Shown piece after piece: positions 32,886 through 41,430 of a stretch of DNA of 64,000 bases. The position numbers and the translations under genes are program-made. The notes beneath the pieces were generated by a model. It ran no database searches and was not told where the DNA came from. It saw only the letters and a program-made list of their open reading frames with translations. This DNA comes from Aggregatibacter kilianii (lineage in GTDB: Bacteria > Pseudomonadota > Gammaproteobacteria > Enterobacterales > Pasteurellaceae): NCBI RefSeq assembly GCF_003130255.1, contig NZ_NRCN01000002.1:62001-126000 (forward strand), in the 5' to 3' direction. Every line of letters begins with the position of its first letter. Position 1 is the stretch's first letter.

Positions 32886-32986
32886 GTATATGAAAACCGA
32901 ACAGGGTACCCCTTTCTCTCGCAAAGGGTACGTTAAAAATTTTTATAGATTTTTGAGGCCCCGAACTTGTGAGGAGTTTCTAGGAT

Positions 32987-33015
32987 AAAAAAGGCCCCCG
33001 TCTTTCGAAGGGGGC
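32987..33015 (-). terminator. Minus-strand terminator
   Basis: GCCCCC/GGGGGC arms (32994-32999 and 33010-33015) with the T-run on the minus strand. No minus-strand gene ends here; it would block antisense transcripts from the late arm. Confidence 0.6.
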
Positions 33016-33099
33016 TAACGTCAGTCTTCTAACTTAAGGAACCAATATACTAATAAAAGTGGAGAGTCATGCAATTATCGATTGGTAGTGCCATCTTAC

Positions 33100-33129
33100 T
33101 TGCTTATCCATCACCTGTCAAGTTATAAT
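33100..33129 (+). promoter_or_regulatory. Promoter close to the small terminase start
   Basis: TTGCTT (33100-33105), 18-bp spacer, TATAAT (33124-33129). The right arm of the phage palindrome (GTTATAA) is present, the left arm is not. The ATG follows ten bases after the -10, so transcripts from here would be almost leaderless. Confidence 0.6.
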
Positions 33130-33139
33130 ATTACTTAAT

Positions 33140-33640
33140 ATGTTATCACTTCCTGAAATTAGGGATGAACTCCCGCTTCTAGACATCGAACGACTGACCC
33201 CGAAAGAGGAGCTGTATATCCAGTATCGCTTACGGGGGCTTACCCCCTTAGCCGCTGCAAAGCGGGCGCAGCTTGGCATCACCAACATGGAACAGCTGAA
33301 TGCGCTACACGACAAGAAACCACAGCTGGACTCCGCGCTCATCTATTTTCGTGAGCGTGTACGCGAGAAAGCGATTAATGATGGGGTTGAGATTACCTTC
33401 ACCCGTGCTGACGCGCACATGATGTACCTCCATGCACACTCGCACGCAGCTGATGCGACCGAAGAAATCCGTGCGGTGGATTCCATGGTTAAATTGTGGG
33501 GCTTAGCGGCACCCGAGAAGAAACAGGTTGAGATTAATAACAAAAAACAACTGGAGATGCTTTCAGACCAGGAACTACAGCAATTAACCGGCATGACCTA
33601 CAACCTAGACCCAGGCGACTACAAGGTGTCCCATGACTAA
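33140..33640 (+). CDS. Terminase small subunit
   Basis: 166 aa. LTPKEELYIQYRLRGLTPLAAAKRA is the helix-turn-helix region typical of small terminases that recognise the packaging site. A helical oligomerisation region follows (ATEEIRAVDSMVKLWGLAAP) and a C-terminal tail. It overlaps the large subunit gene by eight bases. No clear ribosome site precedes the ATG. Confidence 0.8.
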   Translation: MLSLPEIRDELPLLDIERLTPKEELYIQYRLRGLTPLAAAKRAQLGITNMEQLNALHDKKPQLDSALIYFRERVREKAINDGVEITFTRADAHMMYLHAHSHAADATEEIRAVDSMVKLWGLAAPEKKQVEINNKKQLEMLSDQELQQLTGMTYNLDPGDYKVSHD

Positions 33641-36464
33641 GTATGTGTCAGTACCAACGGTTATTTGTCCCGGCTGTCGTAAAACAGTCGAGGCGTCAAC
33701 ACTCTCTGACGGTGTGTGCCAAGCGTGTGCACGTAAGATGGGTAACCCACTTAGTACCCGTCGTACTGACCGCGCTCAGGGTATCGTAGCAGCGGAAACG
33801 CAGAAGTCGGCCGAACAGATGGAGCGCGACGACCGTGATCGCGAGAGACGACTACTCGCGGAACAAGACCGTGTAGCACGTGAACGTGAGGAAGAATTTA
33901 ACCGTGAGCAGGAAGCACAGAAAGAGCTCGCCCGTCGTGAGGCAGCGAGACGTAACCTGCTGCCGTTCGTCATGTATTTCAACGACGACTACATGCCCGG
34001 TTGGGTACACGCGGATATTTGTCGGCGCCTCGAACAGTTTTCTCGCGACGTGGCGGATAAGAAGTCTCCGCGATTGATGCTGTACCTTCCGCCTCGGAGC
34101 GGAAAACAACTTGCGGATAGCACACCGATACTGACGACTGACGGGTGGAAAACCCACGGTGAGCTCGCACCTGGCGACCACGTGTTCCACCCGAGCGGAC
34201 GACCGGTGCGTGTACTGGCTGTGAGCGAGAAAACCCCATCAGATTGGGTGGTAACATTCAGTAATGGTGAGCAGGTCCGCTGCCACGAAAACCACGAGTG
34301 GACTGTATCGCACGACAAGAAGGGGTTTGCTACGTATAGCACTGAGTGGCTATCAAAACACCTCACTCGAACAGAAGGTAAAAAGACCCGTTACATCGCC
34401 CGACTACCCGATATATCTCCGGTCGAGTATAGCCACAGAGCACTACCGCTTCACCCATATGTACTAGGGCTCTGGCTTGGCGACGGGTCTTCGAGTAAGG
34501 CAGCTATCACACACGATAGAAAAGACCAGCCGATGATCGATAAAGTCGTAGCGTGTGGACATAAAATTTCATCCGTCTGCATACACAAACACACCGGGGT
34601 GTATACGACGTATTTCGACGGGCACAGAAAAACTGGCAGCGACGGTAAACGAACCCGTTGCGGTTTGATGATGGCGCGCTTACGTGAGCTCGACGTTATA
34701 GATAACAAACATATCCCGGATGAGTACCTCGTGGCGAGCATCGAACAGCGTTTGGAGTTGTTGGCGGGGCTTATAGACTCTGACGGCTGCTGCGATAAAA
34801 AAGGCCGTCTGTCGTATGCAACAACCAATGAAAAACTTTTCAGGGCTGTTATGCGCCTCGCGACTGAGCTTGGTTTCAGACCTTACTACCATCGGACAGA
34901 ACCGACACTTAGTACATCAGGTATCCAAGGGCGCTTAGCGGTTTACACTGTGGGCTTTAACCCGACCAGACCTCTACCGCAGGCTATTGATAGAAAGATA
35001 CCTAAGCGCGCGGGGCTTCGCCGGGCGGTTACTATCCGTAGTATCGAACATAAGCCTAACGGCGAACAAGGGCACTGTATTCAGGTTGACTCGGCCGACG
35101 GCTTGTATCTTGCGGGCAAAAAACTAATACCAACGCACAACAGCGAGATTGCCTCGAAGACGTTTCCGGCATGGCACCTAGGACACAATCCGGGGCACGA
35201 CATCATCGGCGCGTCATATTCGGCGGCGCTTGCGGTCGACTTCTCCCGAAAAGTGCGCGGGCTCCTGCAAGACGAGCGATACCATAATATCTTCCCCGGC
35301 ACGCACATGGACGAGAGCTCACAATCAGCGGAGCGATGGAACACTGCCGAGGGCGGCGGGTATGTCGCAGCCGGTGTTCAAGGTCCGATAACCGGTCGAG
35401 GGGCGCACATTGCAGTTATCGACGACCCGGTAAAAGACCGTAACGACGCTGAGAGTGAGATAACCCGACAGGCGGTGAAAGACTGGTACTCCTCTACCCT
35501 GTATACACGTCTTGCGCCCGGCGGCGGCGTGCTGGTTATTATGACCCGATGGCATGATGATGACCTCGGTGGTTGGTTACTGTCCTGTATGGCCGAGGCT
35601 GAACAGGAGCTCGCCGAGACTGGCGAGTGGCCCGAGGACGCTGACCGCTGGGAGGTGGTCCGCTACCCGGCTATCGCAACGCATGACGAGCCGTACCGTA
35701 AAGCGGGTGAGGCGCTTCATCCGGAGCGGTATGACCTCAAAGCACTTAACAAGATTAAACGGACACTTATTCCCCGAGACTGGGAAGCACTGTACCAGCA
35801 GAACCCGGTGTCAGCCGAGGGTGACTACTTTAAGAAACAAGACTTCCGTTTGTACGAGACCGCTCCGCCTATCGAGACACTACAGATATACGCGGCGTGG
35901 GACTTGGCTATCGGTAAGAAGGACAGTAACGACTTCACCGCCGGTTTCGTTGTGGGGATCGACCACAACCTCGACTGGTGGGTGCTTGACCGGTATTACG
36001 GGCGATGGTCCGCGTCTGAGCTCATCGACAAGTTCTTCGAGCTACAGCGTGTATGGAAACCTACACTACAGGGTATTGAGCACGGGCAGATTGAGATGAC
36101 GCTCGAGCCGTTCATTCAGAAAGAGATAGCCGAGCGCAAAGAGCAGTTTAACTATATTAAACTCAAAACCCGTGGTAACGACAAGATGACCCGGGCACGA
36201 CCACTGCAAGGACGCATGCAGCAGGGTCGGGTTCACTTCCCGAAAAACGCACTATGGGTACAAGAACTTACCAATGAGATGTTGGCGTTCCCGTCCGGTA
36301 AGCACGATGACCAGGTGGACGCGCTCGCATGGATAGGTCAGATGATACTTATGCTCGCCCCACAACGAGAGAAAAGACCACCGCCTAAAAATTCGTGGCG
36401 GCAACGGTTGGGTAAACAATTACGTGGCGGCGGACGCTCGTCCACATCACACATGGCAGCTTAG
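33633..36464 (+). CDS. Terminase large subunit containing a class 3 intein
   Basis: 943-aa precursor; 598 aa after splicing. Residues 1-40 have two CxxC pairs (ICPGCRK, CQACARK), an unusual N-terminal zinc ribbon, then a highly charged helix (60-107). The ATPase has Walker A LPPRSGK-S split by the intein at 158/504 and Walker B VIDDPVKD. The nuclease domain has YAAWDLAIGKKDSND and DDQVDALAWIGQ. It packages DNA into the prohead. The intein must splice for the ATPase to form. Confidence 0.93.
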   Translation: MTKYVSVPTVICPGCRKTVEASTLSDGVCQACARKMGNPLSTRRTDRAQGIVAAETQKSAEQMERDDRDRERRLLAEQDRVAREREEEFNREQEAQKELARREAARRNLLPFVMYFNDDYMPGWVHADICRRLEQFSRDVADKKSPRLMLYLPPRSGKQLADSTPILTTDGWKTHGELAPGDHVFHPSGRPVRVLAVSEKTPSDWVVTFSNGEQVRCHENHEWTVSHDKKGFATYSTEWLSKHLTRTEGKKTRYIARLPDISPVEYSHRALPLHPYVLGLWLGDGSSSKAAITHDRKDQPMIDKVVACGHKISSVCIHKHTGVYTTYFDGHRKTGSDGKRTRCGLMMARLRELDVIDNKHIPDEYLVASIEQRLELLAGLIDSDGCCDKKGRLSYATTNEKLFRAVMRLATELGFRPYYHRTEPTLSTSGIQGRLAVYTVGFNPTRPLPQAIDRKIPKRAGLRRAVTIRSIEHKPNGEQGHCIQVDSADGLYLAGKKLIPTHNSEIASKTFPAWHLGHNPGHDIIGASYSAALAVDFSRKVRGLLQDERYHNIFPGTHMDESSQSAERWNTAEGGGYVAAGVQGPITGRGAHIAVIDDPVKDRNDAESEITRQAVKDWYSSTLYTRLAPGGGVLVIMTRWHDDDLGGWLLSCMAEAEQELAETGEWPEDADRWEVVRYPAIATHDEPYRKAGEALHPERYDLKALNKIKRTLIPRDWEALYQQNPVSAEGDYFKKQDFRLYETAPPIETLQIYAAWDLAIGKKDSNDFTAGFVVGIDHNLDWWVLDRYYGRWSASELIDKFFELQRVWKPTLQGIEHGQIEMTLEPFIQKEIAERKEQFNYIKLKTRGNDKMTRARPLQGRMQQGRVHFPKNALWVQELTNEMLAFPSGKHDDQVDALAWIGQMILMLAPQREKRPPPKNSWRQRLGKQLRGGGRSSTSHMAA
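34107..35141 (+). other. Intein 3: class 3 intein with LAGLIDADG endonuclease in TerL Walker A
   Basis: 345 aa. Residue 1 is Gln (QLADSTPILTTDGW), not Cys, Ser or Ala. The class 3 triad is visible: Trp65 in block B (ENHEW), Cys324 in block F (GHCIQVDSADGLYLAG) and Thr343 in block G (IPTHN), with Ser+1. The endonuclease has both dodecapeptide motifs, PYVLGLWLGDGSS (117-129) and ELLAGLIDSDGCC (217-229), each with its acidic residue, so it looks active. It lies between K158 and S504 of the P-loop. Confidence 0.9.
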
Positions 36465-36475
36465 AGGCATAACTA

Positions 36476-38581
36476 ATGGCGGACAATAAAGAACACATCG
36501 ACGATGCGGCGCTACGGGCCGTAGCAGAGGACAACTGGCAGCGTTACGTACACGCGCGTGACCTACGACACCGTAACTTCATCAAACGGGCGCAGCGTAA
36601 CGACCGCATGTATCTCGGCGAGCAGTGGACAGACGCTGACCGCCAGGCGCTCGAACGTACCGGTCGTCCGGCGCTGACTATGAACCTGATTCTGGGGACG
36701 GTTAACGCGGCTATGGGTGAGATGGCACGTTCACAGGCCGACGTGCAGTTTAAGCCGGCGAGAGGGGCTAACGAGCAGGCGGCAAAAGACATGAACTATG
36801 TCTATCAGTACGTAGCCCAGCAGAATGACCTCGAGAAGCTGGAGCTAAAAGTTATCATGGACGGGTTAATCCTGGACCGCGGATACTTCGACGTGCGTAT
36901 GGACTTCACCGATAACGTTCTCGGTGACATAAAAGTGACGGTGGAAGACCCATTGGACGTCATCCCTGACCCAACGGCAAAAGACGAAGACCCGTCATCG
37001 TGGGCTGAGGTGTTCATCACCCGCTGGATGACGATGGACGAGCTTGAGGCTATCTACGGCGAGAAAAAAGCCCGCGAACTTCGCCTGCAAGCCTCTGGCG
37101 GGTTAGCTGCCGACGCCGACTGCTTTGAAATGCGCGAACGTACTTACGGCGGCGAACAGATGTCGAGCGAATTCACCGGCACGTTGGCAGAGAAGGATAT
37201 AAAACGTGTGCGCGTGGTTGAGCGTCAATACTATAAAACTCGACGCGTGTTGCAGTTTGTGGATGCACAGACTGGTGACGTGCGCGACGTAACCGAGAAG
37301 ATGGCAGCTGACCGCGAGAAGTTGGCGCTACTCGTGTCCACACAGCCTACTGTGACGTTACGTGAGATTACTAAACGTGCTGTGCGCACGACTATCACTG
37401 CCGGTTACGTAGTGCTATACGACGACTGGTCGTTATACGACACGTTCACGATTATCCCGTACTTTCCGTATTTTCGACGTGGTAATCCACTCGGTATGGT
37501 GACAAACTTGGTCGGCCCACAAGAACTATATAACAAGGTCAGTTCACAAGAGCTACACATCGTTAACACCACAGCTAACAGCGGATGGATTATCGAAGAA
37601 AACTCATTGGTGAACATGGACGCTGACGAGTTAGCAGAACAAGGTTCGAAGACCGGTACCGTGCTTGAGTACAAAAAAGGTTTCAATGCGCCGGCGAAAA
37701 TCACACCTAACATGATTCCGCCTGGAATCCACAATATTTCACAAAAAGCTGTAAGTTCAGTGCGCACTATCTCCGGTGTCAACGAGTCCATCATGGGTAC
37801 TGACCGTGCTGACGTGTCCGGTGTAGCTATCACACAGCGTCGTGAAGCTGGTCAGGCCCAGCTGACAATGCCTGTGAAAAATATCAATAGCACCCGTAAG
37901 ATGTTGGCGCGTAAAGTCCTTGAGCTCGCGCAGAAGTTCTTTACTGAAACGCGGACGTTTTTTATTACTGATTATTCTCAGGCCGGGCACCCACAGACTG
38001 AGCACTCGGTAAACGTGCCCGACGAGACCGGACAAATCCCCGCTGACTTAACACGTGGTAAGTACGACATCGTTATCGGTATGCAGCCGTCACGTGACAG
38101 CGTCGACGAGACAATTTTCAGTGAGGCAATCAGTATGCGCAGTGCCGGTGTTGCTATCCCTGACCACATCATTATCCAACACTCAAATCTACCGAAACGC
38201 TATGAGATCGCCGAGATGGTGGCTAAGGCGCAGGGCTTTGGTGAATTGTCGCCGGAAGAACAACAGATGGCAGCGGCGCAAATGCAGCAACAAATCGCAG
38301 CCGCAGCGCAAGCGCTTGAGAAGACCGAGGCTGAGATTGAAGAACTCAAAGCACGGGCAGCGTTACAAGCAGCGAAAGCCGACACTCTCGATGGCTACAG
38401 TGAGCACGCTATTAGACTTTCCGAGCTACAGACAAAACGTGATATGGCAGCGGATATGTTAAAAACCCGTGTAGCACTTGCACAGCTAGCCACTGCACGC
38501 AGCGAGTCCGTGAGCCAGCGCTCCGCAGCAACGAAGATTGCTAGCGACATGCTAAAGCTCGGTGGTAACTATGAAAGATAG
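36476..38581 (+). CDS. Portal protein (P22-like)
   Basis: 701 aa. The N-terminal half matches P22-type portals: RNDRMYLGEQWTDADRQALE, RPALTMNLILGTVNAAMGE, DPLDVIPDPTAKDEDPSSW, then VVERQYYKTRR and YFPYFRRGNPLGMVTNLVGP. The last ~130 residues are a helical Ala/Gln-rich barrel-like tail. It forms the dodecameric DNA gate at one capsid vertex. It starts 11 bp after terL. Confidence 0.9.
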   Translation: MADNKEHIDDAALRAVAEDNWQRYVHARDLRHRNFIKRAQRNDRMYLGEQWTDADRQALERTGRPALTMNLILGTVNAAMGEMARSQADVQFKPARGANEQAAKDMNYVYQYVAQQNDLEKLELKVIMDGLILDRGYFDVRMDFTDNVLGDIKVTVEDPLDVIPDPTAKDEDPSSWAEVFITRWMTMDELEAIYGEKKARELRLQASGGLAADADCFEMRERTYGGEQMSSEFTGTLAEKDIKRVRVVERQYYKTRRVLQFVDAQTGDVRDVTEKMAADREKLALLVSTQPTVTLREITKRAVRTTITAGYVVLYDDWSLYDTFTIIPYFPYFRRGNPLGMVTNLVGPQELYNKVSSQELHIVNTTANSGWIIEENSLVNMDADELAEQGSKTGTVLEYKKGFNAPAKITPNMIPPGIHNISQKAVSSVRTISGVNESIMGTDRADVSGVAITQRREAGQAQLTMPVKNINSTRKMLARKVLELAQKFFTETRTFFITDYSQAGHPQTEHSVNVPDETGQIPADLTRGKYDIVIGMQPSRDSVDETIFSEAISMRSAGVAIPDHIIIQHSNLPKRYEIAEMVAKAQGFGELSPEEQQMAAAQMQQQIAAAAQALEKTEAEIEELKARAALQAAKADTLDGYSEHAIRLSELQTKRDMAADMLKTRVALAQLATARSESVSQRSAATKIASDMLKLGGNYER

Positions 38582-38629
38582 ATTAACCAATCATTTACTG
38601 ACAACCAACCCCCACGAGGAGAAAATTAA

Positions 38630-39613
38630 ATGGCACAACAAGATGTAACAATCGGCAGTTTACCGACCGTAGAAGTGGACGAGAGCGCGTTCTCGGGTTC
38701 GGGCGGTGTAACTGAGAGTGAGATTATCGAGGGAGACGACCGCGGCGACACTCTTGAGCCGGTAGAACCTGCAAAAGCTGATGAGTCTGAATCTGAGCCC
38801 GAGCCTGAACCTGAGCCTGAATCTGAGCCTGAATCTGAGCCCGAGCCTGAACCTGAGCCTGAGCCTGAGACCGAAAAAACACCCAAGAACCGCGTCCCGT
38901 ATGACCGATTCAAGAAAGAGGTAGAAAAACGTAAAGCACTTGAGGCAGAACTGCGTAAAGTTCGTGAAGCTGCGCCAGCTGGTGATGTAGGTGACCTTGA
39001 TGTTGATGTGACCTTTGATGAGGCTAATTTCAAAAAGATGGCTGATGCGTTCGTGGATGGCGACACCGCTACCGCACAGGCAGCATTCACCGAGATGGTA
39101 AAAGGCGCAGCACAGGCAGCGGCGAAAGCGGCAGCAGCTAAAGCCTACGAAACCGCTCGCGACGAGTCCGAGGGCGCATACCGCGCGCGTGTGTTGGTGC
39201 AAGAGGCACAGGAAGCGGCTGACTTAGTGCAAGCTGAGTATGACATCTTCAACGATAAGACCGAATCCTTTGACGAGGTATTGTTTGAGAAAGCACTTAC
39301 TCTGCGTGATGCCCTGATGACGACCGGTATGAGTGTTGGCGAGGCTATTATCGAAGCCGCACAGATGGTCGCTGCCCAGAACGGTGTCGCTGGCAATAGC
39401 ACTAAGGCACAGAATAGTGAACCCGCCAAAAAACCGGCGGTCAAAGCCCCGAATATCGAACGTAAGCTCGAACAGGCGGCGAAAAGCCCGCAAAAATTAG
39501 GTGGCGAACCAAACGCCTCGACCCCTGAGCTCGACATTATGGAGATGTCGGACGAGGAGTTCGAGAAACTGACCCCGGCCGAACTGGCCCGCTTACGTGG
39601 AGACATCATCTAA
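38630..39613 (+). CDS. Capsid scaffolding protein
   Basis: 327 aa, very acidic. Residues ~50-82 are Ser/Glu-Pro repeats (EPEPEPESEPE type) encoded by a hexanucleotide-like repeat. A basic helix (RVPYDRFKKEVEKRKALEAE) and Ala-rich helices follow, as in podovirus scaffolds. Lies between portal and capsid genes, as expected. Repeat number could vary by slippage. Confidence 0.8.
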   Translation: MAQQDVTIGSLPTVEVDESAFSGSGGVTESEIIEGDDRGDTLEPVEPAKADESESEPEPEPEPESEPESEPEPEPEPEPETEKTPKNRVPYDRFKKEVEKRKALEAELRKVREAAPAGDVGDLDVDVTFDEANFKKMADAFVDGDTATAQAAFTEMVKGAAQAAAKAAAAKAYETARDESEGAYRARVLVQEAQEAADLVQAEYDIFNDKTESFDEVLFEKALTLRDALMTTGMSVGEAIIEAAQMVAAQNGVAGNSTKAQNSEPAKKPAVKAPNIERKLEQAAKSPQKLGGEPNASTPELDIMEMSDEEFEKLTPAELARLRGDII

Positions 39614-39858
39614 TGGATCAATTAAATACTCAAGGTGAGAAACTCATCGGGAAATCCCGTAAACAAGGTAATTCACTCGACGCTGATGGCATGAAACAGG
39701 TGTTTATCACTCTTATTGACGCCCTCGAGTTATGCCGTGAAGATTCAGCCGAGCATGGGACATTAAATAGTAACAAGGAGGCACTCATTGACCAGGCTCA
39801 GATGAAACTGGTTGAGGCCTCGATGTGGGTCACGAAAGCTGTGACCTACGGCAGATAA
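39613..39858 (+). CDS. Acb2/Tad1-hairpin-like protein (possible anti-CBASS sponge)
   Basis: 81 aa, all helical. The C-terminal part L-V-E-A-S-M-W-V-T-K-A-V fits the conserved end of the Acb2/Tad1 hairpin domain (KLEEAxMWxxKAI). Acb2 proteins of phages bind cyclic nucleotide signals and so block CBASS (and Thoeris) defence. This gene shares one base with the scaffold stop and ends at a terminator. The match is by eye and covers mainly the last helix, so the call is moderate. Confidence 0.55.
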   Translation: MDQLNTQGEKLIGKSRKQGNSLDADGMKQVFITLIDALELCREDSAEHGTLNSNKEALIDQAQMKLVEASMWVTKAVTYGR

Positions 39859-39863
39859 TGTAT

Positions 39864-39888
39864 AAAACCGCTAGAGATAGCGGTTTTT
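39864..39888 (+). terminator. Terminator before the capsid gene
   Basis: 10-bp perfect arms (39864-39873, 39878-39887) with a 4-nt loop and T-run. It separates the terminase-portal-scaffold unit from the capsid unit. Confidence 0.9.
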
Positions 39889-39889
39889 G

Positions 39890-39919
39890 TTGCACGCATA
39901 TAAGCTATAGAGTTATAAT
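39890..39919 (+). promoter_or_regulatory. Capsid gene promoter with ATATAAG-N7-GTTATAA palindrome
   Basis: TTGCAC (39890-39895), 18-bp spacer, TATAAT (39914-39919). The phage palindrome matches at 12 of 14 arm positions (39898-39918). The leader to the capsid ATG is about 125 nt and contains an inverted repeat (TAACGG/CCGTTA near 39935-39954). Confidence 0.8.
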
Positions 39920-40050
39920 ATAACCATCTCGATTAACGGACGTATAACCGTTAGCTTACTTCTGAGCTTATCAGCTGCCAACATTCTTATCGCATTTCCA
40001 CGTCACGGATAGAAACAACACTAACTTTAACCCTAATTCTGAGGCATAGA

Positions 40051-41163
40051 ATGGCATTAACGAATTTCGCCGCTCTGACAACAGAGCAGAAAAAAGTATG
40101 GGTGCGTGACCTGTGGAGACAAGCCCGTTCAAAAATGTTTATCAACAAGTTCCTTGGCACAGGCCACGACTCTGTTGTTGAACATATTACCGCATTAACA
40201 AAAACCACCAACGGTGACCAGGCTGTTATCCAATTAATCGCTGACTTAGGCGAGGACGGCGTAACAGACGACTACACCTTGGAAGGTAACGAAGAAGCGA
40301 TGAAAGCATACGACCAAGTGGTTAAAATCGACCAACTGCGTCACGCTGTTCGCTCCAAAGGTAAAATGGCCGACCAACGCTCTACTGTTCGCTTCCGTAA
40401 CAATGCGAAAGACCAGTTAGCATTCTGGTTAGCTGACCGTATTGACCAAGCCGCGTTCTTGACTCTGTCCGGTATCACCTACGACAACACCAACTCCGGT
40501 GCAACTCGTGCCGTCAAAGCTACCGGCCAGAACTTGAAAGACTTGGCCTTTGCTGCTGATGTAACCGCACCAACTGATGCCCGCCACTTGCGCGTGTCCG
40601 GCAACAAGTTAGTTGCAGGTAACACCGCGAGCATCACCGCCAACGACCGTTTGGGTTATCGCCACATCGTAGAGTTAAAAGCCTACGCTCGCGATAACTA
40701 TATCCGTGGTACAGGCGCTAACAACGATAAGTACCACTTATTCTTAACCCCTGCTGGTTTAGCGCAGTTAAAACTTGACCCAGACTTCATGGCAAACGCC
40801 CGTGCTGTGAACATTAACTACAACCAAAATATCTTGTTCGGTGGCTCCACCGAGATGTTAGTGGTTGACGGTGTTTACATCCACGAGTACCACCATGTAT
40901 TCAACACACGTCGTGCAACCACCGGCAAAAAATGGGGCGCGGCAGGTGCAATCGACGGTCAACGTGTGCTGTTCTGCGGTGCGCAAGCATTAGCCTTTGC
41001 TGACATCGGTGCTGGTGAGTGGGAAGAAGACACCTTCGACTACCACAACCAACAAGGTATCAGCTACGGCAAAATCTTCGGTTTACGTAAACCGGTGTTT
41101 ATGGACAAAGTATCCGGCAAGAAACAAGACTTCGGTGTCATCGCCCTGGATACGGCAATCTAA
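40051..41163 (+). CDS. Major capsid protein (N4-gp56 type)
   Basis: 370 aa. The N-terminus (KKVWVRDLWRQARSKMFINK) and KSKG-like loop (RSKGKMADQRSTVRFRNNAK) with the following DRIDQAAFLTLSGI are typical of the N4-gp56/DUF4043 capsid family. It has its own promoter, long leader, ribosome site (TGAGGCATAGA) and terminator, and codon usage more biased than its neighbours, all consistent with the most abundant virion protein. Confidence 0.92.
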   Translation: MALTNFAALTTEQKKVWVRDLWRQARSKMFINKFLGTGHDSVVEHITALTKTTNGDQAVIQLIADLGEDGVTDDYTLEGNEEAMKAYDQVVKIDQLRHAVRSKGKMADQRSTVRFRNNAKDQLAFWLADRIDQAAFLTLSGITYDNTNSGATRAVKATGQNLKDLAFAADVTAPTDARHLRVSGNKLVAGNTASITANDRLGYRHIVELKAYARDNYIRGTGANNDKYHLFLTPAGLAQLKLDPDFMANARAVNINYNQNILFGGSTEMLVVDGVYIHEYHHVFNTRRATTGKKWGAAGAIDGQRVLFCGAQALAFADIGAGEWEEDTFDYHNQQGISYGKIFGLRKPVFMDKVSGKKQDFGVIALDTAI

Positions 41164-41183
41164 TCACGGCGTGGGGCTGTGTA

Positions 41184-41205
41184 GGGCGGGTGACCGCCCT
41201 TTTTT
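41184..41205 (+). terminator. Terminator after the capsid gene
   Basis: GGGCGG-GTGA-CCGCCC followed by six T. Probably attenuates rather than stops transcription, since no promoter is obvious before the next structural genes. Confidence 0.85.
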
Positions 41206-41221
41206 CTAGAAGGACATAAAA

Positions 41222-41428
41222 ATGGCTACATTGAAAAATACAGGTGCAGACGCCGCTCGCGTCTTTGGCCCAGTCGGTGCGGTAATCCGTGTCGAGGCTG
41301 GCGAAACCGTCGAGGTCCCGTACACTCCGGCTGAATTACAGGTTGAAGTCGGCGGCAGTATCGAGGTCTCCGACAAGCCTGCTAAGGCGGAGAAAAAACC
41401 TGAACCCGCTAAAAAAGAGGGTGAATAA
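41222..41428 (+). CDS. Small head-associated protein
   Basis: 68 aa. A short beta-rich domain (ARVFGPVGAVIRVEAGETVEV) and a Lys/Glu/Pro tail (KPAKAEKKPEPAKKEGE). Position directly after the capsid gene suggests a decoration or cement protein; not proven. Confidence 0.5.
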   Translation: MATLKNTGADAARVFGPVGAVIRVEAGETVEVPYTPAELQVEVGGSIEVSDKPAKAEKKPEPAKKEGE

Positions 41429-41430
41429 TC

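Larger units (their letters stand above)
32567..32962. repeat. Tandem duplication, 196-bp unit
   Basis: Two copies starting at 32567 and 32763 appear identical over ~200 bp, sharing CCCC at the junction. Each unit has a near-consensus promoter, a short transcribed segment, a strong terminator and a second hairpin (GTACCCC-TTT / AAAGGGTAC) with a T-run. Confidence 0.95.

Noticed and set aside
35554-36099. 181-codon frame inside the terminase gene
   Set aside because: Arg/Ser/Thr-rich shadow of the terminase in another frame, without a recognisable domain. It shows that long chance frames occur here.
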